Positions 40,380 through 49,048 are shown, counted from the first letter of the stretch. The stretch is 62,317 bases of DNA from an uncultured Eubacteriales bacterium (GCA_900544975.1 UQXI01000014.1:1-62317); one strand, 5' to 3'. Made by a program: numbers and translations. The notes: generated from the sequence alone by a model not told the origin.

Positions 40380-41624
40380 TCAATCCCGGAAGCAGGCCTT
40401 CGGAGCATGCCCGTCAACCAGCACACCCTTTCTGCACCGCAAATTGAAGCAGCTCAAAACATCCGGGCAGGTGTAACACGCTTGCTTCAACTGGCCAAAG
40501 GACCACAACCGGTTGATCCCTTCGTCCAATACAATTCCCTGCTCCGGATCCACCCGCCCCAGCAAGTTCTTCGGATGGTCCAGGGCCACCGTACATTTCT
40601 CAATTTTGCCGCTGGCGCGAAAGACCATGCTGTGGGGATAGCTTGCGTAGCAGACCTGCGCAAACGGTTCCTTGTCCTGATTTTCCCGGCGCATGCCAAT
40701 CTGGTCCAGATATGCCAGGTGCTCCAGCAGAAGTCCTGTCTTCTGCTCTCCCTCCAGAAGCTCCAAGGACTTGACAGACTCGCCGCCCCAGTCGCCCACG
40801 GGACTTACATAGACAGAAAAGCGGTCGTCCCCTCCAAATAGGTTATGCAAGTGGTCATACCAGCTAAAATCCCGGTCCCCCGCCAGAATGTTGTGGCGAA
40901 TGACCATACGAAACGGATATTGTTCCTTGGGCAGAGCAGAAAGTGCAATCAGATTATTCAAAATGGTTTGTAGCGTCCCTTTGCCCGACACATGGGGACG
41001 GGTCTCATCGTGCTTCCAGCCATCCAACGTCACCTGGTAGCTAACAATCCCTGCTGCGTAGTACTGCCGGAATGCGTCCACATCCAAAAGATACCCATTG
41101 GTGGTCATACCGCCACTGTACCGGAAAGCATGGGCCGCCTGGACCTCTTGCACCAACGCGCAGGTTTCCAGCATGATATCCTTGCACAAGGTCGGTTCCC
41201 CGCCGAACCAGTTGAGACGCAGATTTCGAAACCGGGGCGCCTGATCCACAAGATACGCCTGAATCTGGTCCAATGTCTCCCGGCGCATGGAACGAGGCAT
41301 ATGACTCTCATAGCAATAGGGACAGCGGAAGTTGCAGCCCTCCGTTGGCATAATCGTCACGAACAGGCATTCATCCATCATCCTTTTTGCACGCTGTAAC
41401 AGCGCTTCCATTTCTTCCCGATCCGCCAGCAGCTCTTGCTCATGCAAAAACTGTGTCAGCGGGGTAGACAACGCGGCGCAGCCTCCACAGCGTAGAATTT
41501 CATAAAACTCCTCCCGGAGCTTTGGCTCCGTAATTTTTATTTTATTTTGGATAAGCTTGGATGAGATGTAAAGTATACCGCCTTCTTCATAATATTCCGT
41601 GTAACCTGGTATTATATATGGCAT
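40380..41624 (-). CDS. Radical SAM/SPASM peptide maturase
   Basis: 414 residues. The radical SAM cluster motif is C97-x3-C101-x2-C104 (EGCNFRCPYCYE). The C-terminal SPASM-type cysteine set (KCTVAL; CYTCPDVLSCFNLRC; ACF) would hold auxiliary iron-sulfur clusters. Residues about 1-75 look like a small winged-helix peptide-recognition (PqqD-like) domain, by layout only. ATG 41624 follows GGAGGAG. The short Cys-containing gene 80 bases upstream is the probable substrate. The reaction (thioether or other crosslink) cannot be told from sequence. Confidence 0.9.
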   Translation of the reverse strand: MPYIIPGYTEYYEEGGILYISSKLIQNKIKITEPKLREEFYEILRCGGCAALSTPLTQFLHEQELLADREEMEALLQRAKRMMDECLFVTIMPTEGCNFRCPYCYESHMPRSMRRETLDQIQAYLVDQAPRFRNLRLNWFGGEPTLCKDIMLETCALVQEVQAAHAFRYSGGMTTNGYLLDVDAFRQYYAAGIVSYQVTLDGWKHDETRPHVSGKGTLQTILNNLIALSALPKEQYPFRMVIRHNILAGDRDFSWYDHLHNLFGGDDRFSVYVSPVGDWGGESVKSLELLEGEQKTGLLLEHLAYLDQIGMRRENQDKEPFAQVCYASYPHSMVFRASGKIEKCTVALDHPKNLLGRVDPEQGIVLDEGINRLWSFGQLKQACYTCPDVLSCFNLRCRKGVLVDGHAPKACFRD

Positions 41625-41669
41625 AGCTCCTCCTCTTTTCACGGATATACAATAAGCATAGATTTTTAA

Positions 41670-41696
41670 GAGACTCCAGGGGGAACCTGGAGTCTC
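41670..41696 (-). promoter_or_regulatory. Hairpin between precursor and maturase genes
   Basis: A perfect 11-bp stem GAGACTCCAGG/CCTGGAGTCTC with a 5-nt loop, 6 bases after the precursor stop codon. It lacks a T-run. Such hairpins often stabilise the precursor mRNA or reduce read-through so that precursor exceeds enzyme. Confidence 0.65.
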
Positions 41697-41702
41697 GCCG
41701 AA

Positions 41703-41801
41703 TTAATGGATTTCACAGTTGTTATGACACTTATTGTCAAACAGCCCAGAAATATACGCATCCATCTCATCCAAAGGTTTCTTTTCCTTGACAATTTCCA
41801 T
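41703..41801 (-). CDS. Candidate RiPP precursor peptide (32 residues)
   Basis: A short gene starting MEIVKEKKPLDEMDAYISG and ending CHNNCEIH. The charged, Cys-free N-terminal part looks like a leader and the end, with two cysteines three residues apart, like a core. GAGAGGAG precedes ATG 41801 by about 9 bases. It lies directly upstream of a radical SAM/SPASM gene and two ABC half-exporters on the same strand, the standard order for modified-peptide clusters. I do not recognise the precursor family. Confidence 0.75.
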   Translation of the reverse strand: MEIVKEKKPLDEMDAYISGLFDNKCHNNCEIH

Positions 41802-41865
41802 GCTTATGTACTCCTCTCTGTAAAATCAGCGTCAGGGCTCTTCATCTGTCCCCGCTGTATTACAT

Positions 41866-41895
41866 AGAATACCATACGCAAAAGGCGAAACGTAT
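41866..41895 (-). promoter_or_regulatory. Possible regulated promoter of the RiPP operon
   Basis: TATTCT (41871-41866) is a fair -10 box but no -35 consensus is found at the right distance. An inverted repeat ATACG...CGTAT (41874-41878 and 41891-41895) lies where a -35 box or activator site would be. This suggests activator-dependent expression, perhaps by the divergent HTH-TPR regulator. Confidence 0.35.
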
Positions 41896-41963
41896 ATCGC
41901 AGTCTGATAGAAAAAAATAACACAAAACGACCACTAGGCCTGGAATTCGGCCTCAAGCTGTGC

Positions 41964-41969
41964 TATAAT
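41964..41969 (+). promoter_or_regulatory. -10 box of the HTH-TPR regulator
   Basis: TATAAT at 41964-41969 with only a weak -35 (TGGAAT, 17 bp upstream). It reads divergently from the RiPP operon, so both promoters share about 140 bases of control DNA. Confidence 0.5.
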
Positions 41970-42010
41970 CAATCAGGAAAAAGCTGCCCAATATTTTAAG
42001 AAGAAAGGCA

Positions 42011-42940
42011 ATGGGAATGAGAGAAGTATTTCTGGGAGAATACATGAAACAGCGGCGGCTGGAGCTGGGGCTGACCCAAGAGCAGCTGTGCGAGGGAATT
42101 TGCGAACCCATGACCATTTCCCGCATGGAAAACGGACGGCAGACCCCCTCCCGCAACCGCATCAACGCCCTGCTGCAGCGCCTCGGCTTGCCGGATGACC
42201 GCTACTTTGCTCTGCTCAGCAAGCGTGAAGAGGAAATCGCCGCCCTGCAAAAGGAAATCATCGCTTGTAGCGTTCAGCGGAATACGGCTCATGGCTGGGA
42301 ACTACTGGCTCAGCTGGAGCAGATCACAGAACCGGACGACCATGTTACCCGACAGTTCATCCTGCGCTCTAAAGTGATCCTGGGAAAGGCCGAGGGGCAG
42401 TACAGCGCAGAAAAGCAGCTGCAAATGCTAATGGAAGCTTTACGGATGACAGTCCCGCATTTTGATTTAGAAGAAATCTCCAGCGGATTGTATAGCTTTG
42501 AAGAAGTGAAGATCATCAATCAAATAGCCGGCGTGTACACAAACAGCGATCAAAATAGAAAAGCAATTGAAATCCTAGGCCAGCTAGAAAAATATATACG
42601 AAAGCACTACCAAAATATTCTTCAATCCGCCGGTCTCCTGCCGCTGATTTCCCACAACTACGCCCGGGCCTTGGCCATCGGCAAGCGGTATGAAGAGGCA
42701 ATCGAAGTCGCTGAGTCAGGTCGGCAATCCTGCATCTCATATGGTCACTACCAATTTTTACCTGGCATTTTGGCCATAGCAGCAGAATGCTACCATTTCC
42801 TGGGCAAGGATAGTGCCAGCAAAAAACGGTATTACCAAGCGTACATCCTATATGATGCATTGGACGAACAAGATGAACTCGAAAATATTGCGTCAGAAAT
42901 GAAACAGTATTTCAACATTTGCGTCCCTATTTGGGTTTAA
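42011..42940 (+). CDS. HTH-TPR regulator (RRNPP-like), RiPP-adjacent
   Basis: 309 residues. An N-terminal XRE helix-turn-helix (RRLELGLTQEQLCEGICEPMTISRMENG, residues about 14-41) is followed by about 240 residues of TPR-like helical repeats. This is the build of PlcR/Rgg-type regulators that sense imported peptides. It is divergent from the RiPP precursor and convergent with a gene for a short secreted peptide whose stop codon it overlaps. Peptide sensing and control of the RiPP operon are inferred from context. Confidence 0.8.
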   Translation: MGMREVFLGEYMKQRRLELGLTQEQLCEGICEPMTISRMENGRQTPSRNRINALLQRLGLPDDRYFALLSKREEEIAALQKEIIACSVQRNTAHGWELLAQLEQITEPDDHVTRQFILRSKVILGKAEGQYSAEKQLQMLMEALRMTVPHFDLEEISSGLYSFEEVKIINQIAGVYTNSDQNRKAIEILGQLEKYIRKHYQNILQSAGLLPLISHNYARALAIGKRYEEAIEVAESGRQSCISYGHYQFLPGILAIAAECYHFLGKDSASKKRYYQAYILYDALDEQDELENIASEMKQYFNICVPIWV

Positions 42941-43131
42941 GTTGTTTCGTCTTTATGCTTCGGTAATTCATCAGGATGGGCAGGATCCTCCCCCTCCGTC
43001 GGTTCAGTTGAACTCGAACAACTTATAGTAAGATCGTTGCCTTGACCTACATAACAAACCGTTTGAGACAACCCCGCTAAAATGGATAGGCAGAGCAGCG
43101 CCGCCAAGAATAAAGAAATTATCTTTTTCAC
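42937..43131 (-). CDS. Small secreted peptide, possible pheromone precursor
   Basis: 64 residues with GTG start: a Phr-like signal sequence (KKIISLFLAALLCLSILAGL) followed by a short hydrophilic tail rich in D, E, P, K and T and holding two cysteines. Overlaps the end of the HTH-TPR gene convergently by 4 bases. Short secreted peptides beside TPR regulators are commonly signalling peptides in Firmicutes; that assignment here is inference. The ribosome binding site (AAGGGTGA) is moderate. Confidence 0.55.
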   Translation of the reverse strand: MKKIISLFLAALLCLSILAGLSQTVCYVGQGNDLTISCSSSTEPTEGEDPAHPDELPKHKDETT

Positions 43132-43339
43132 AGTCAGGTCACCCTTTCGTCTTTATTATAACGAAAGGATACCAAAAAGTCTCAGAAAAGCCCATATCGT
43201 TCTGTGTTCCACATTTTTAACTCAAAACGACATAGGAACAACATGCCTCCGTCCTACCCCCAATGCCAGCAAGTTACGTGCAAGAACCGCCAAGGGAAAG
43301 CAGGTGTCAAAAGGTGGTTCAGAATCTGATTCAGAAAAC

Positions 43340-43561
43340 TCAGCTTCTTCTCAGTCCCATGGCCTGTGGGGCGAAGGGTAGCACGGCCCAGCCCATGCCG
43401 ATGTAGCAGATCATGGAAAACACCCGGTACTTCCGCAGGTCAATGGCTGTGAGAGCCCACTCCCCAATGGCCAATTCCCAGGCCGCCGCAGGGCGCGTTG
43501 ACTTGCTATCATCAAATATACCACACTTTGGCTTCTTTGGAAAGGTCTCCCTCGAAACCAA
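43340..43561 (-). pseudogene. Decayed partial copy of the hemolysin III gene
   Basis: Bases 43360-43480 closely match 35255-35400 of the intact gene (residues AIDLRKYRVFSM-CYIGMGWAVLPFAPQAM). A 22-base internal piece is missing between two copies of GCTGTGAG, consistent with deletion by slippage. Sequence matching the promoter of the intact gene (ATACCACACTTTGG) also survives at about 43518-43531. Only a fragment remains, and the ends are lost. The rest of 43132-43600 shows no gene. Confidence 0.85.
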
Positions 43562-43624
43562 TTCATAGAGAATTTGTTCAGAAACGATTAGAACATACCT
43601 GCCCTACCCGTAATCATTCTGCCA

Positions 43625-43653
43625 ATGACAAGCATGTCCCCCTGTGATATACT
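43625..43653 (+). promoter_or_regulatory. Promoter of the second HTH-TPR regulator
   Basis: ATGACA (43625-43630), 17 bp and TATACT (43648-43653), about 28 bases before the start codon. Confidence 0.7.
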
Positions 43654-43680
43654 ATTGGAAAACACAACGGAGGCGATTGG

Positions 43681-44886
43681 ATGGAGAGAAATTCCGACTT
43701 ATTGGCAGGCGCAATTCTGCGTATGGAGCGGCTCCGCCAGGGGATGGAGCAGAAAGCCGTCTGTTATGGCCTGTGTGTGCCGTCCTACCTGTGTAAAATT
43801 GAGCAAGGCGCGGTGCATCCAAACCCAGACCTGCTCTCGGCCCTGTATCAGCGGCTGGGGATTGTGTATACCCAGGAGGAATCTCTCCTGCATCCCCTGG
43901 AGCAAATGCTGCAAGATTATTTCACCAAGCTGGAATACGGGTTGGACATTCAGGAAACATATGAAACACTTCAGGCCCAGGCAGACACCCTCCGCCACAG
44001 TCCCCTGGCCCTCCACTGGCTCCTGGTTCAGGGGTATCAGGGGGAGGCCGTGTTGCCTCTGCTGGAGCAGCTGCAAACGGCCATGACAGACCGGCAGTTG
44101 GCCCTGTACAAGCTGCTCCGCTGCCGGGCAGATCCTATGGCCCCAGACGCGCTGGCCCTGTGCCAGGAGGCCTGCCATGTGTTAAACTGCTCTGCCGCCA
44201 TGATGGAGCTGACCTCCCTGTATTTGCTCCATGGAGACTACGCCGCCATCCACCGGATGGAAAGCCGCCTGGTTGCCGCCGCTGTGGAGGAGGGAAACGT
44301 CTATTGCTTGGCGGATTACTGCTTCATGAATGCAACCGCCTACGCCTGCCTCAACCAGGAAGCCATGACGATCACATATTACGAGCGGTGCATCCGGCTG
44401 CTGCAAAATACCGGATGGCGGGAGATCCTGGGAGATGTGCATTACAACCTGGGAGCCATGTACATCAGCCTGCGAAAATACGCCCTCTGCCTGGACCACC
44501 TGGACCAGGCAGAGCAAATTCAGGGACCCTCTCTGCCCTTGGTGCACAAGCGGGCCATCGCCCTCATCCGCAGCGGCCGCCGGGAAGAGGCCCTGGCCGC
44601 CTTGACACAAATGGAACAGCTGTTGCACGGGCCGGAGATCACAGAGGCCGACCGGCTCAAATATCAAGAGGCCTGTATGGAGTGTCAGGAGGGCTACCTG
44701 GACGATCCCTCCTACCTGGAGCTGCTGGAGCGGCTCATCCAGGTGCTGAAGCAGGACTATCACTTTGGCCACCTGTATTTTTACCGGGACTGCATGCTGG
44801 AAGCCTGCACCCGGCAGCGCAAATACAAGCGCGCCTTGGAGTTCGAGCAGGAGATTTCTTCCTCTATCGCAAAATCAGGAGTTTAA
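43681..44886 (+). CDS. HTH-TPR regulator, second copy
   Basis: 401 residues. A degenerate N-terminal XRE-type helix-turn-helix (residues about 8-45, MEQKAVCYGLCVPSYLCKIEQG) is followed by TPR-like helices (for example YCLADYCFMNATAYACLNQEAMTITYYERCIRLLQ). Same general build as the protein at 42011 but not a close copy. It lies just upstream of an MFS transporter on the same strand and may regulate it. The GGAGG site at 43669 supports ATG 43681. Confidence 0.78.
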   Translation: MERNSDLLAGAILRMERLRQGMEQKAVCYGLCVPSYLCKIEQGAVHPNPDLLSALYQRLGIVYTQEESLLHPLEQMLQDYFTKLEYGLDIQETYETLQAQADTLRHSPLALHWLLVQGYQGEAVLPLLEQLQTAMTDRQLALYKLLRCRADPMAPDALALCQEACHVLNCSAAMMELTSLYLLHGDYAAIHRMESRLVAAAVEEGNVYCLADYCFMNATAYACLNQEAMTITYYERCIRLLQNTGWREILGDVHYNLGAMYISLRKYALCLDHLDQAEQIQGPSLPLVHKRAIALIRSGRREEALAALTQMEQLLHGPEITEADRLKYQEACMECQEGYLDDPSYLELLERLIQVLKQDYHFGHLYFYRDCMLEACTRQRKYKRALEFEQEISSSIAKSGV

Positions 44887-44983
44887 TGTCTGTGTCTCAT
44901 GTGTGATTTCTCACAAATATAGACTTTCAGACTGCTAAGTAAAATGGTAGAATATCCGTAAAAACAGAACGGAGGAACTGCCT

Positions 44984-46237
44984 GTGAAACACAAGCCCAT
45001 TCGGCCCCGACTTTGGACCAAGGATTTTTCCTGCATCACCGTGGCCACAGTCCTGTCTGCCATCGGCGGCGAGGCCATGAATCTACCCATTAGCCTCCTG
45101 GTGTTCGACCAAACACAATCCACCCTGCTGTCCGCCCTCATTCTGGTATGCGGCATGCTGCCCGATATGATCCTTCCCATCCTGGTGGCGCCTCTCATCG
45201 ACAAGGGGGGGAAGAAAAAATGGATCGTGGGACTGGACGTCCTGCTGGCCACCGTCTACGCCGCCATGGGGATCTGGATCACAGGCCACGCCTTTTCCTA
45301 TGGCCTGTATGTGGGGTTCACCCTGGTGGTGGGTACCATCTCCGTGTTCTACCGGCTGGCCTTTGACGCCTGGTATCCCAGTCTCATCCCCGTGGGAGCA
45401 GAGCAACGGGGGTACTCCGTCAGCGCCACCCTTTATCCCCTGGTGACCATCCTCATGGCTCCCGTGGCCACCTTCCTGTACAGCCATGTGCCAATGGGCA
45501 CTCTCTTCTTGGTGGTATCCGGCCTCACGGTGCTCTCCTGCCTGGTGGAAGGCTGCATCCGGGAGGTTCGGAAGGCAGCAGAGGAGGCTTACACCTTCCG
45601 CCAGTACCGGTCAGACATCCGGGAGGGCTTTGCCTTCCTCAAGCGGGAGAAGGGTATCCGGAATATTTACACCTATATGAGCATCACCCAGGGAGCCTCC
45701 TCCGGCGTGGAGGTGCTGACCCAGGCCTATTACCAGACCCAACCCTGGCTCACCGTGACCATGCTGGGCTTCCTCAAAAGCGCGGAGATGCTGGGCCGGG
45801 TCCTCAGTGGTCTGCTTCAGTATATCCGGGAGGTGCCGGTCCGGAAGCGGTATGCCTTCACCAAGTTCGTCTATACCTTTTATGACACCATGGACGCCGC
45901 CCTTTTGTGGATGCCCTTCCCCCTCATGCTCGTAAACCGCTTCCTCTGCGGCGGCCTGGGCTGTGCCAGCGCAACCATCCGGGAAACCGCCGTCCAGTCT
46001 TACTTGCCAGAGGATATGCGCGCCCGAATCAACGCCTTTTTTAACGTCATCTCCTCTGTAGGCGGCGTAGGCTTCTATCTGCTGGCCGGCCTCCTGGGTC
46101 AGGTCCTCCCATACCGCCTGGCCGCCACCCTCCTGGGCCTCACCACCCTGGTCAGCATGTTCCTCCTCATCGCCCTCCCCGCCAAATCCAACCGCCCGGT
46201 CTATGAGGCGGTGCGAAAGGCCGACCAGCCAGACTGA
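44984..46237 (+). CDS. MFS transporter
   Basis: 417 residues with 11-12 membrane segments, MFS exporter type (LPDMILPILVAPLIDKGGKKKWIVG is the loop between segments 2 and 3). GTG 44984 has GGAGG 9 bases upstream. An inverted repeat TGTGA-TTTC-TCACA (44902-44915) and a weak promoter (TTCAGA, 16 bp, TAGAAT at 44926-44953) lie in front. It could export the product controlled by the preceding regulator; the substrate is unknown. Confidence 0.83.
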   Translation: MKHKPIRPRLWTKDFSCITVATVLSAIGGEAMNLPISLLVFDQTQSTLLSALILVCGMLPDMILPILVAPLIDKGGKKKWIVGLDVLLATVYAAMGIWITGHAFSYGLYVGFTLVVGTISVFYRLAFDAWYPSLIPVGAEQRGYSVSATLYPLVTILMAPVATFLYSHVPMGTLFLVVSGLTVLSCLVEGCIREVRKAAEEAYTFRQYRSDIREGFAFLKREKGIRNIYTYMSITQGASSGVEVLTQAYYQTQPWLTVTMLGFLKSAEMLGRVLSGLLQYIREVPVRKRYAFTKFVYTFYDTMDAALLWMPFPLMLVNRFLCGGLGCASATIRETAVQSYLPEDMRARINAFFNVISSVGGVGFYLLAGLLGQVLPYRLAATLLGLTTLVSMFLLIALPAKSNRPVYEAVRKADQPD

Positions 46238-46310
46238 GTGCCTGGTAACATGGGTCCCCCAAACAATTCCCCCGCTATATTGGAATCCACTGCCCTGCGA
46301 GGTGACGCCT

Positions 46311-46835
46311 ATGTCGATGGAAACAAACGATCTGCTCCTCAAGAAAGCAACACCCGAAGATTGGGAAGCCATGTACCGAAACGTATGGTCCAGGCCAGAA
46401 GCCGCCAGGTACATGCAGTGGCAGATCACAACCAGCGCTGTAGACGCACAGGCAAGGATGGCGCGAACCATTGCCTGGCAAACGAATCATGATACCTATC
46501 TGGTTTACGAGAAATCCAGCGACCAGGCAATCGGGTTTGCCGGTGTGGAAGAAATCGCTCCCCAGATCTATCAGGATGCCAGCATCGCCCTGGGCCCGGA
46601 GTATGTGGGGAAGGGCTACGGAAAACAGATTCTACAGCTCCTCCTAAAACATTGCGCCACCACTCTGGGTGGCAAGGAATTCTACTATTCCACCCGGTCC
46701 GTCAACCAAGCCTCCCGCGCCCTGGCCCGCTCCTGCGGCTTCTCTTACCACCACTCCGAGGAAAAGACAGATTTACGAAACGGAGCGCCCTACGAGCTGG
46801 AGGTCTACTGGAAGCAACTGCAGCCCGAACCATAA
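46311..46835 (+). CDS. GNAT family N-acetyltransferase
   Basis: 174 residues from ATG 46311, which follows GAGGTG; a longer in-frame reading would overlap the MFS gene. The acetyl-CoA site motif is ALGPEYVGKGYGKQILQLLL, with VNQASRALARSCGF as the following conserved motif. Related to the RimJ/RimL group; the acceptor is unknown. Confidence 0.85.
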   Translation: MSMETNDLLLKKATPEDWEAMYRNVWSRPEAARYMQWQITTSAVDAQARMARTIAWQTNHDTYLVYEKSSDQAIGFAGVEEIAPQIYQDASIALGPEYVGKGYGKQILQLLLKHCATTLGGKEFYYSTRSVNQASRALARSCGFSYHHSEEKTDLRNGAPYELEVYWKQLQPEP

Positions 46836-46889
46836 ACCGCCGCCAAAACAGAATTTTTGTAGTTGCCCCCAGATCAGAAATTGGATATA

Positions 46890-47010
46890 ATAACGTAGGG
46901 CGCGGCTTCCCAGACGCGCCGGCAGCGGCAGGTCGCATGCCTCACCGGGTTTCGGCAAATTCGTACCACCCACCGCAAGGCGCGTCAAGGATGCCTCGCC
47001 CTACCCGGAC
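46890..47010. repeat. Dispersed repeat copies upstream of the Septu genes
   Basis: Two opposed elements, TAGGGCGCGGCTTCC...ACGCGCC (46896-46920) and GGCGCGTC...GCCTCGCCCTA (46976-47001), flank a segment containing TTTCGGCAAATTCGT. They resemble the repeats at 36030-36320 and 38260-38570. No gene is seen between 46836 and 47091. Confidence 0.55.
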
Positions 47011-47091
47011 GGTCCGTTTTCCCACTTCAGATCGCAAATTCTTCACGCATTTGCCCCGCACATGTAAGCCCAGAGGCCAGGAGGATTGTAT

Positions 47092-48318
47092 ATGGAGCCG
47101 ACTTTTGCTACCGCAATTCAAATTCACCATGTCCGCCATCTTCGGGAGATTGAGATTCCACTTTCCCAGGAAACCCGGAAGCATTTGATTCTTACGGGCA
47201 AGAATGGGAGTGGTAAAACCAGTATTTTAAACGCGCTTTCATCATTTCTGGCTTATGCTGCCACAGCCCACAACACACAGGAATCTTGTGAAAAAAGCGT
47301 ATCTTACTGGAAAGACCAGCTTTCACAAGAAGTAACCACAGAGTCCGCGCATCAGGAGGGGTTTCGGAATCAGTACAACTTGGAACACTGGCAACGTGAG
47401 CTGGCACACTGGACGGATGGCGCAACAGTCAACTTTACTTCTCTGGCCGCTTTCCAAGAAAAGTATCAAAACGGCGAATTGATTCTGGCCTACTTCGGCG
47501 ACAACCGAAAAATCGCAGTAGAAACCTCCAGTGTCATCGAAAAAGTGGAGCTTCAGCCGGTTTACGATATGGAGGCCCAACCCAGCCAGGAGCTGGTCAA
47601 ATACTTGGTTGGCCTAAAAGCAACCCAGGCTTTTGCCCAAACAGAAGACAATCCCCAGCAGGCCTCAGAAATCGGGGCCTGGTTCCAGCGGTTTGAGGGC
47701 ATTCTGCGCAAAATTTACGACGACCCCGCCCTGAAGCTGCAGTTTGACACCAAAAATTTCAGCTTTTCCATCCAGGCAACCGGCCGGGAGCCCTTTGATT
47801 TCAACACCATGTCCATGGGCTATGCCGCTGTATTCGACATCATCGGGGACCTGATGATGCGGATGGAATCCAAAGGCCGGTATGACCTGGAGGGTATCGT
47901 CCTCATCGACGAAATTGAGACGCACCTGCATGTGGAGCTACAGAAAAAAATCCTGCCGATTCTGTCGGAGCTATTCCCACAGCTACAATTCATCCTAACC
48001 ACCCACTCTCCCTTCGTCTTAAATTCGGCGCAAAACTCCGTGGTGTACGATCTGGAGAATCGCGTTTTGGTGGAAAACGGCCTCACCAACCTACCCTACG
48101 AGGGCATCGTAGAGGGTTACTTCCAGGTCAACACCCTCTCCCAGGAGCTTCAGGATAAGTTTGACGCATACCGCCGCTTGGTTCAAAAGCCCACCCCGAC
48201 GGATCAGGAGTGCGCCGAGCTGGCGGAGCTGGAGCTGTACCTGGACGCCGTGCCTGACTATCTGGCTCCGGATTTTTCTGAAGAATATCAGCGCCTAAAG
48301 CTGGAACATCACAGATGA
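47092..48318 (+). CDS. ptuA: Septu defence ATPase PtuA
   Basis: 408 residues of an OLD/RecF-like ABC-type ATPase. Walker A GKNGSGKTS (about 36-44), signature-like NTMSMGY (238-244), Walker B IVLIDEIETHLH (269-280) and H-loop TTHSPFVLNS (303-312). It is followed 17 bases later by an HNH nuclease gene, the two-gene Septu arrangement, in which PtuA senses phage infection and PtuB cleaves DNA. ATG 47092 follows AGGAGG at 47079-47084. No reverse transcriptase is nearby, so this is not a retron of the related type. Confidence 0.85.
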   Translation: MEPTFATAIQIHHVRHLREIEIPLSQETRKHLILTGKNGSGKTSILNALSSFLAYAATAHNTQESCEKSVSYWKDQLSQEVTTESAHQEGFRNQYNLEHWQRELAHWTDGATVNFTSLAAFQEKYQNGELILAYFGDNRKIAVETSSVIEKVELQPVYDMEAQPSQELVKYLVGLKATQAFAQTEDNPQQASEIGAWFQRFEGILRKIYDDPALKLQFDTKNFSFSIQATGREPFDFNTMSMGYAAVFDIIGDLMMRMESKGRYDLEGIVLIDEIETHLHVELQKKILPILSELFPQLQFILTTHSPFVLNSAQNSVVYDLENRVLVENGLTNLPYEGIVEGYFQVNTLSQELQDKFDAYRRLVQKPTPTDQECAELAELELYLDAVPDYLAPDFSEEYQRLKLEHHR

Positions 48319-48335
48319 TGGGAGGATGATGTACG

Positions 48336-48986
48336 GTGGTTCGAATCCACAGAACACCAACACCCCCCGCCTCCCTGGAACGGGAGAAGGCAAAAAACAG
48401 GGGGAGCTACCGAGAACAGGACGTTCTCGCACAGCTGCGGGCGGACTTTCACGATAAATGCTATTTATGTGAAATGGATGAATTGCAAAGTGTGGAAGTG
48501 GAGCACCTGCAGCCCCATCAAGGGGACAAAGATTTAAAATTTGCCTGGAAGAATCTGTTCCTCAGCTGCGCTCACTGCAATTCCGTCAAAAATCAGCGCA
48601 AATACGACAACACCATTTTGGATTGCTGCCTGGTGGAGCCGGAAGCGCTGCTACGGCAAGCCCTGGAAAACGGCACCGTGGTGGTCCGTCCTCTGACACA
48701 AGACGAAACTGTCCAGAAAACCGCAGAACTCATTGAAGAGTGCTTTGAGAAAACAAACACCGGCATTCGTACCTTGGAATGCGAAACACGAAAAAAGGCA
48801 TTGAAGCAGACCATGGGACTTCTTTACCAGACCTTGGGCAAGTATCGGAAAGACCCGAAGGGGGAAGCCCTACAGGTCTTGCGCGGCATGCTGGATCGCA
48901 AATACAAATTTTCTGCCTTCACCCGTACTTACGTCCGCTCCCACCTGGACGACTATCCCGGACTGGCCAGGGAAGTCACGCTATAG
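48336..48986 (+). CDS. ptuB: Septu defence HNH nuclease PtuB
   Basis: 216 residues. The HNH site lies at residues 42-83: CYLCE, then VEHLQPH, then WKNLFLSCAHCN, giving H57, N73 and two CxxC zinc pairs (C42/C45, C78/C81). The N-terminal VRIHRTPTPPASLE matches the retron/Septu-associated HNH family (TIGR02646-like). GTG 48336 is the start, with GGGAGG upstream; nearby ATG codons are out of frame. It would degrade DNA when PtuA is triggered. Confidence 0.87.
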   Translation: MVRIHRTPTPPASLEREKAKNRGSYREQDVLAQLRADFHDKCYLCEMDELQSVEVEHLQPHQGDKDLKFAWKNLFLSCAHCNSVKNQRKYDNTILDCCLVEPEALLRQALENGTVVVRPLTQDETVQKTAELIEECFEKTNTGIRTLECETRKKALKQTMGLLYQTLGKYRKDPKGEALQVLRGMLDRKYKFSAFTRTYVRSHLDDYPGLAREVTL

Positions 48987-48993
48987 CTGAAAT

Positions 48994-49038
48994 CACCGCC
49001 GGACAAAGCGCTCTCAATCAGCGCTCTGCCCGGCGGTG
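48994..49038. terminator. Hairpin between convergent ptuB and CGGC genes
   Basis: A 9-bp stem CACCGCCGG/CCGGCGGTG encloses an inner AGCGC pairing. It stands between two converging stop codons and probably ends transcription both ways, though T-runs are poor. Confidence 0.6.
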
Positions 49039-49048
49039 TTCCGTTTCT

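Noticed and set aside
47092..48986. A Septu-type retron
   Set aside because: No reverse transcriptase or msr-msd-like inverted repeats are found next to the ATPase and HNH genes.
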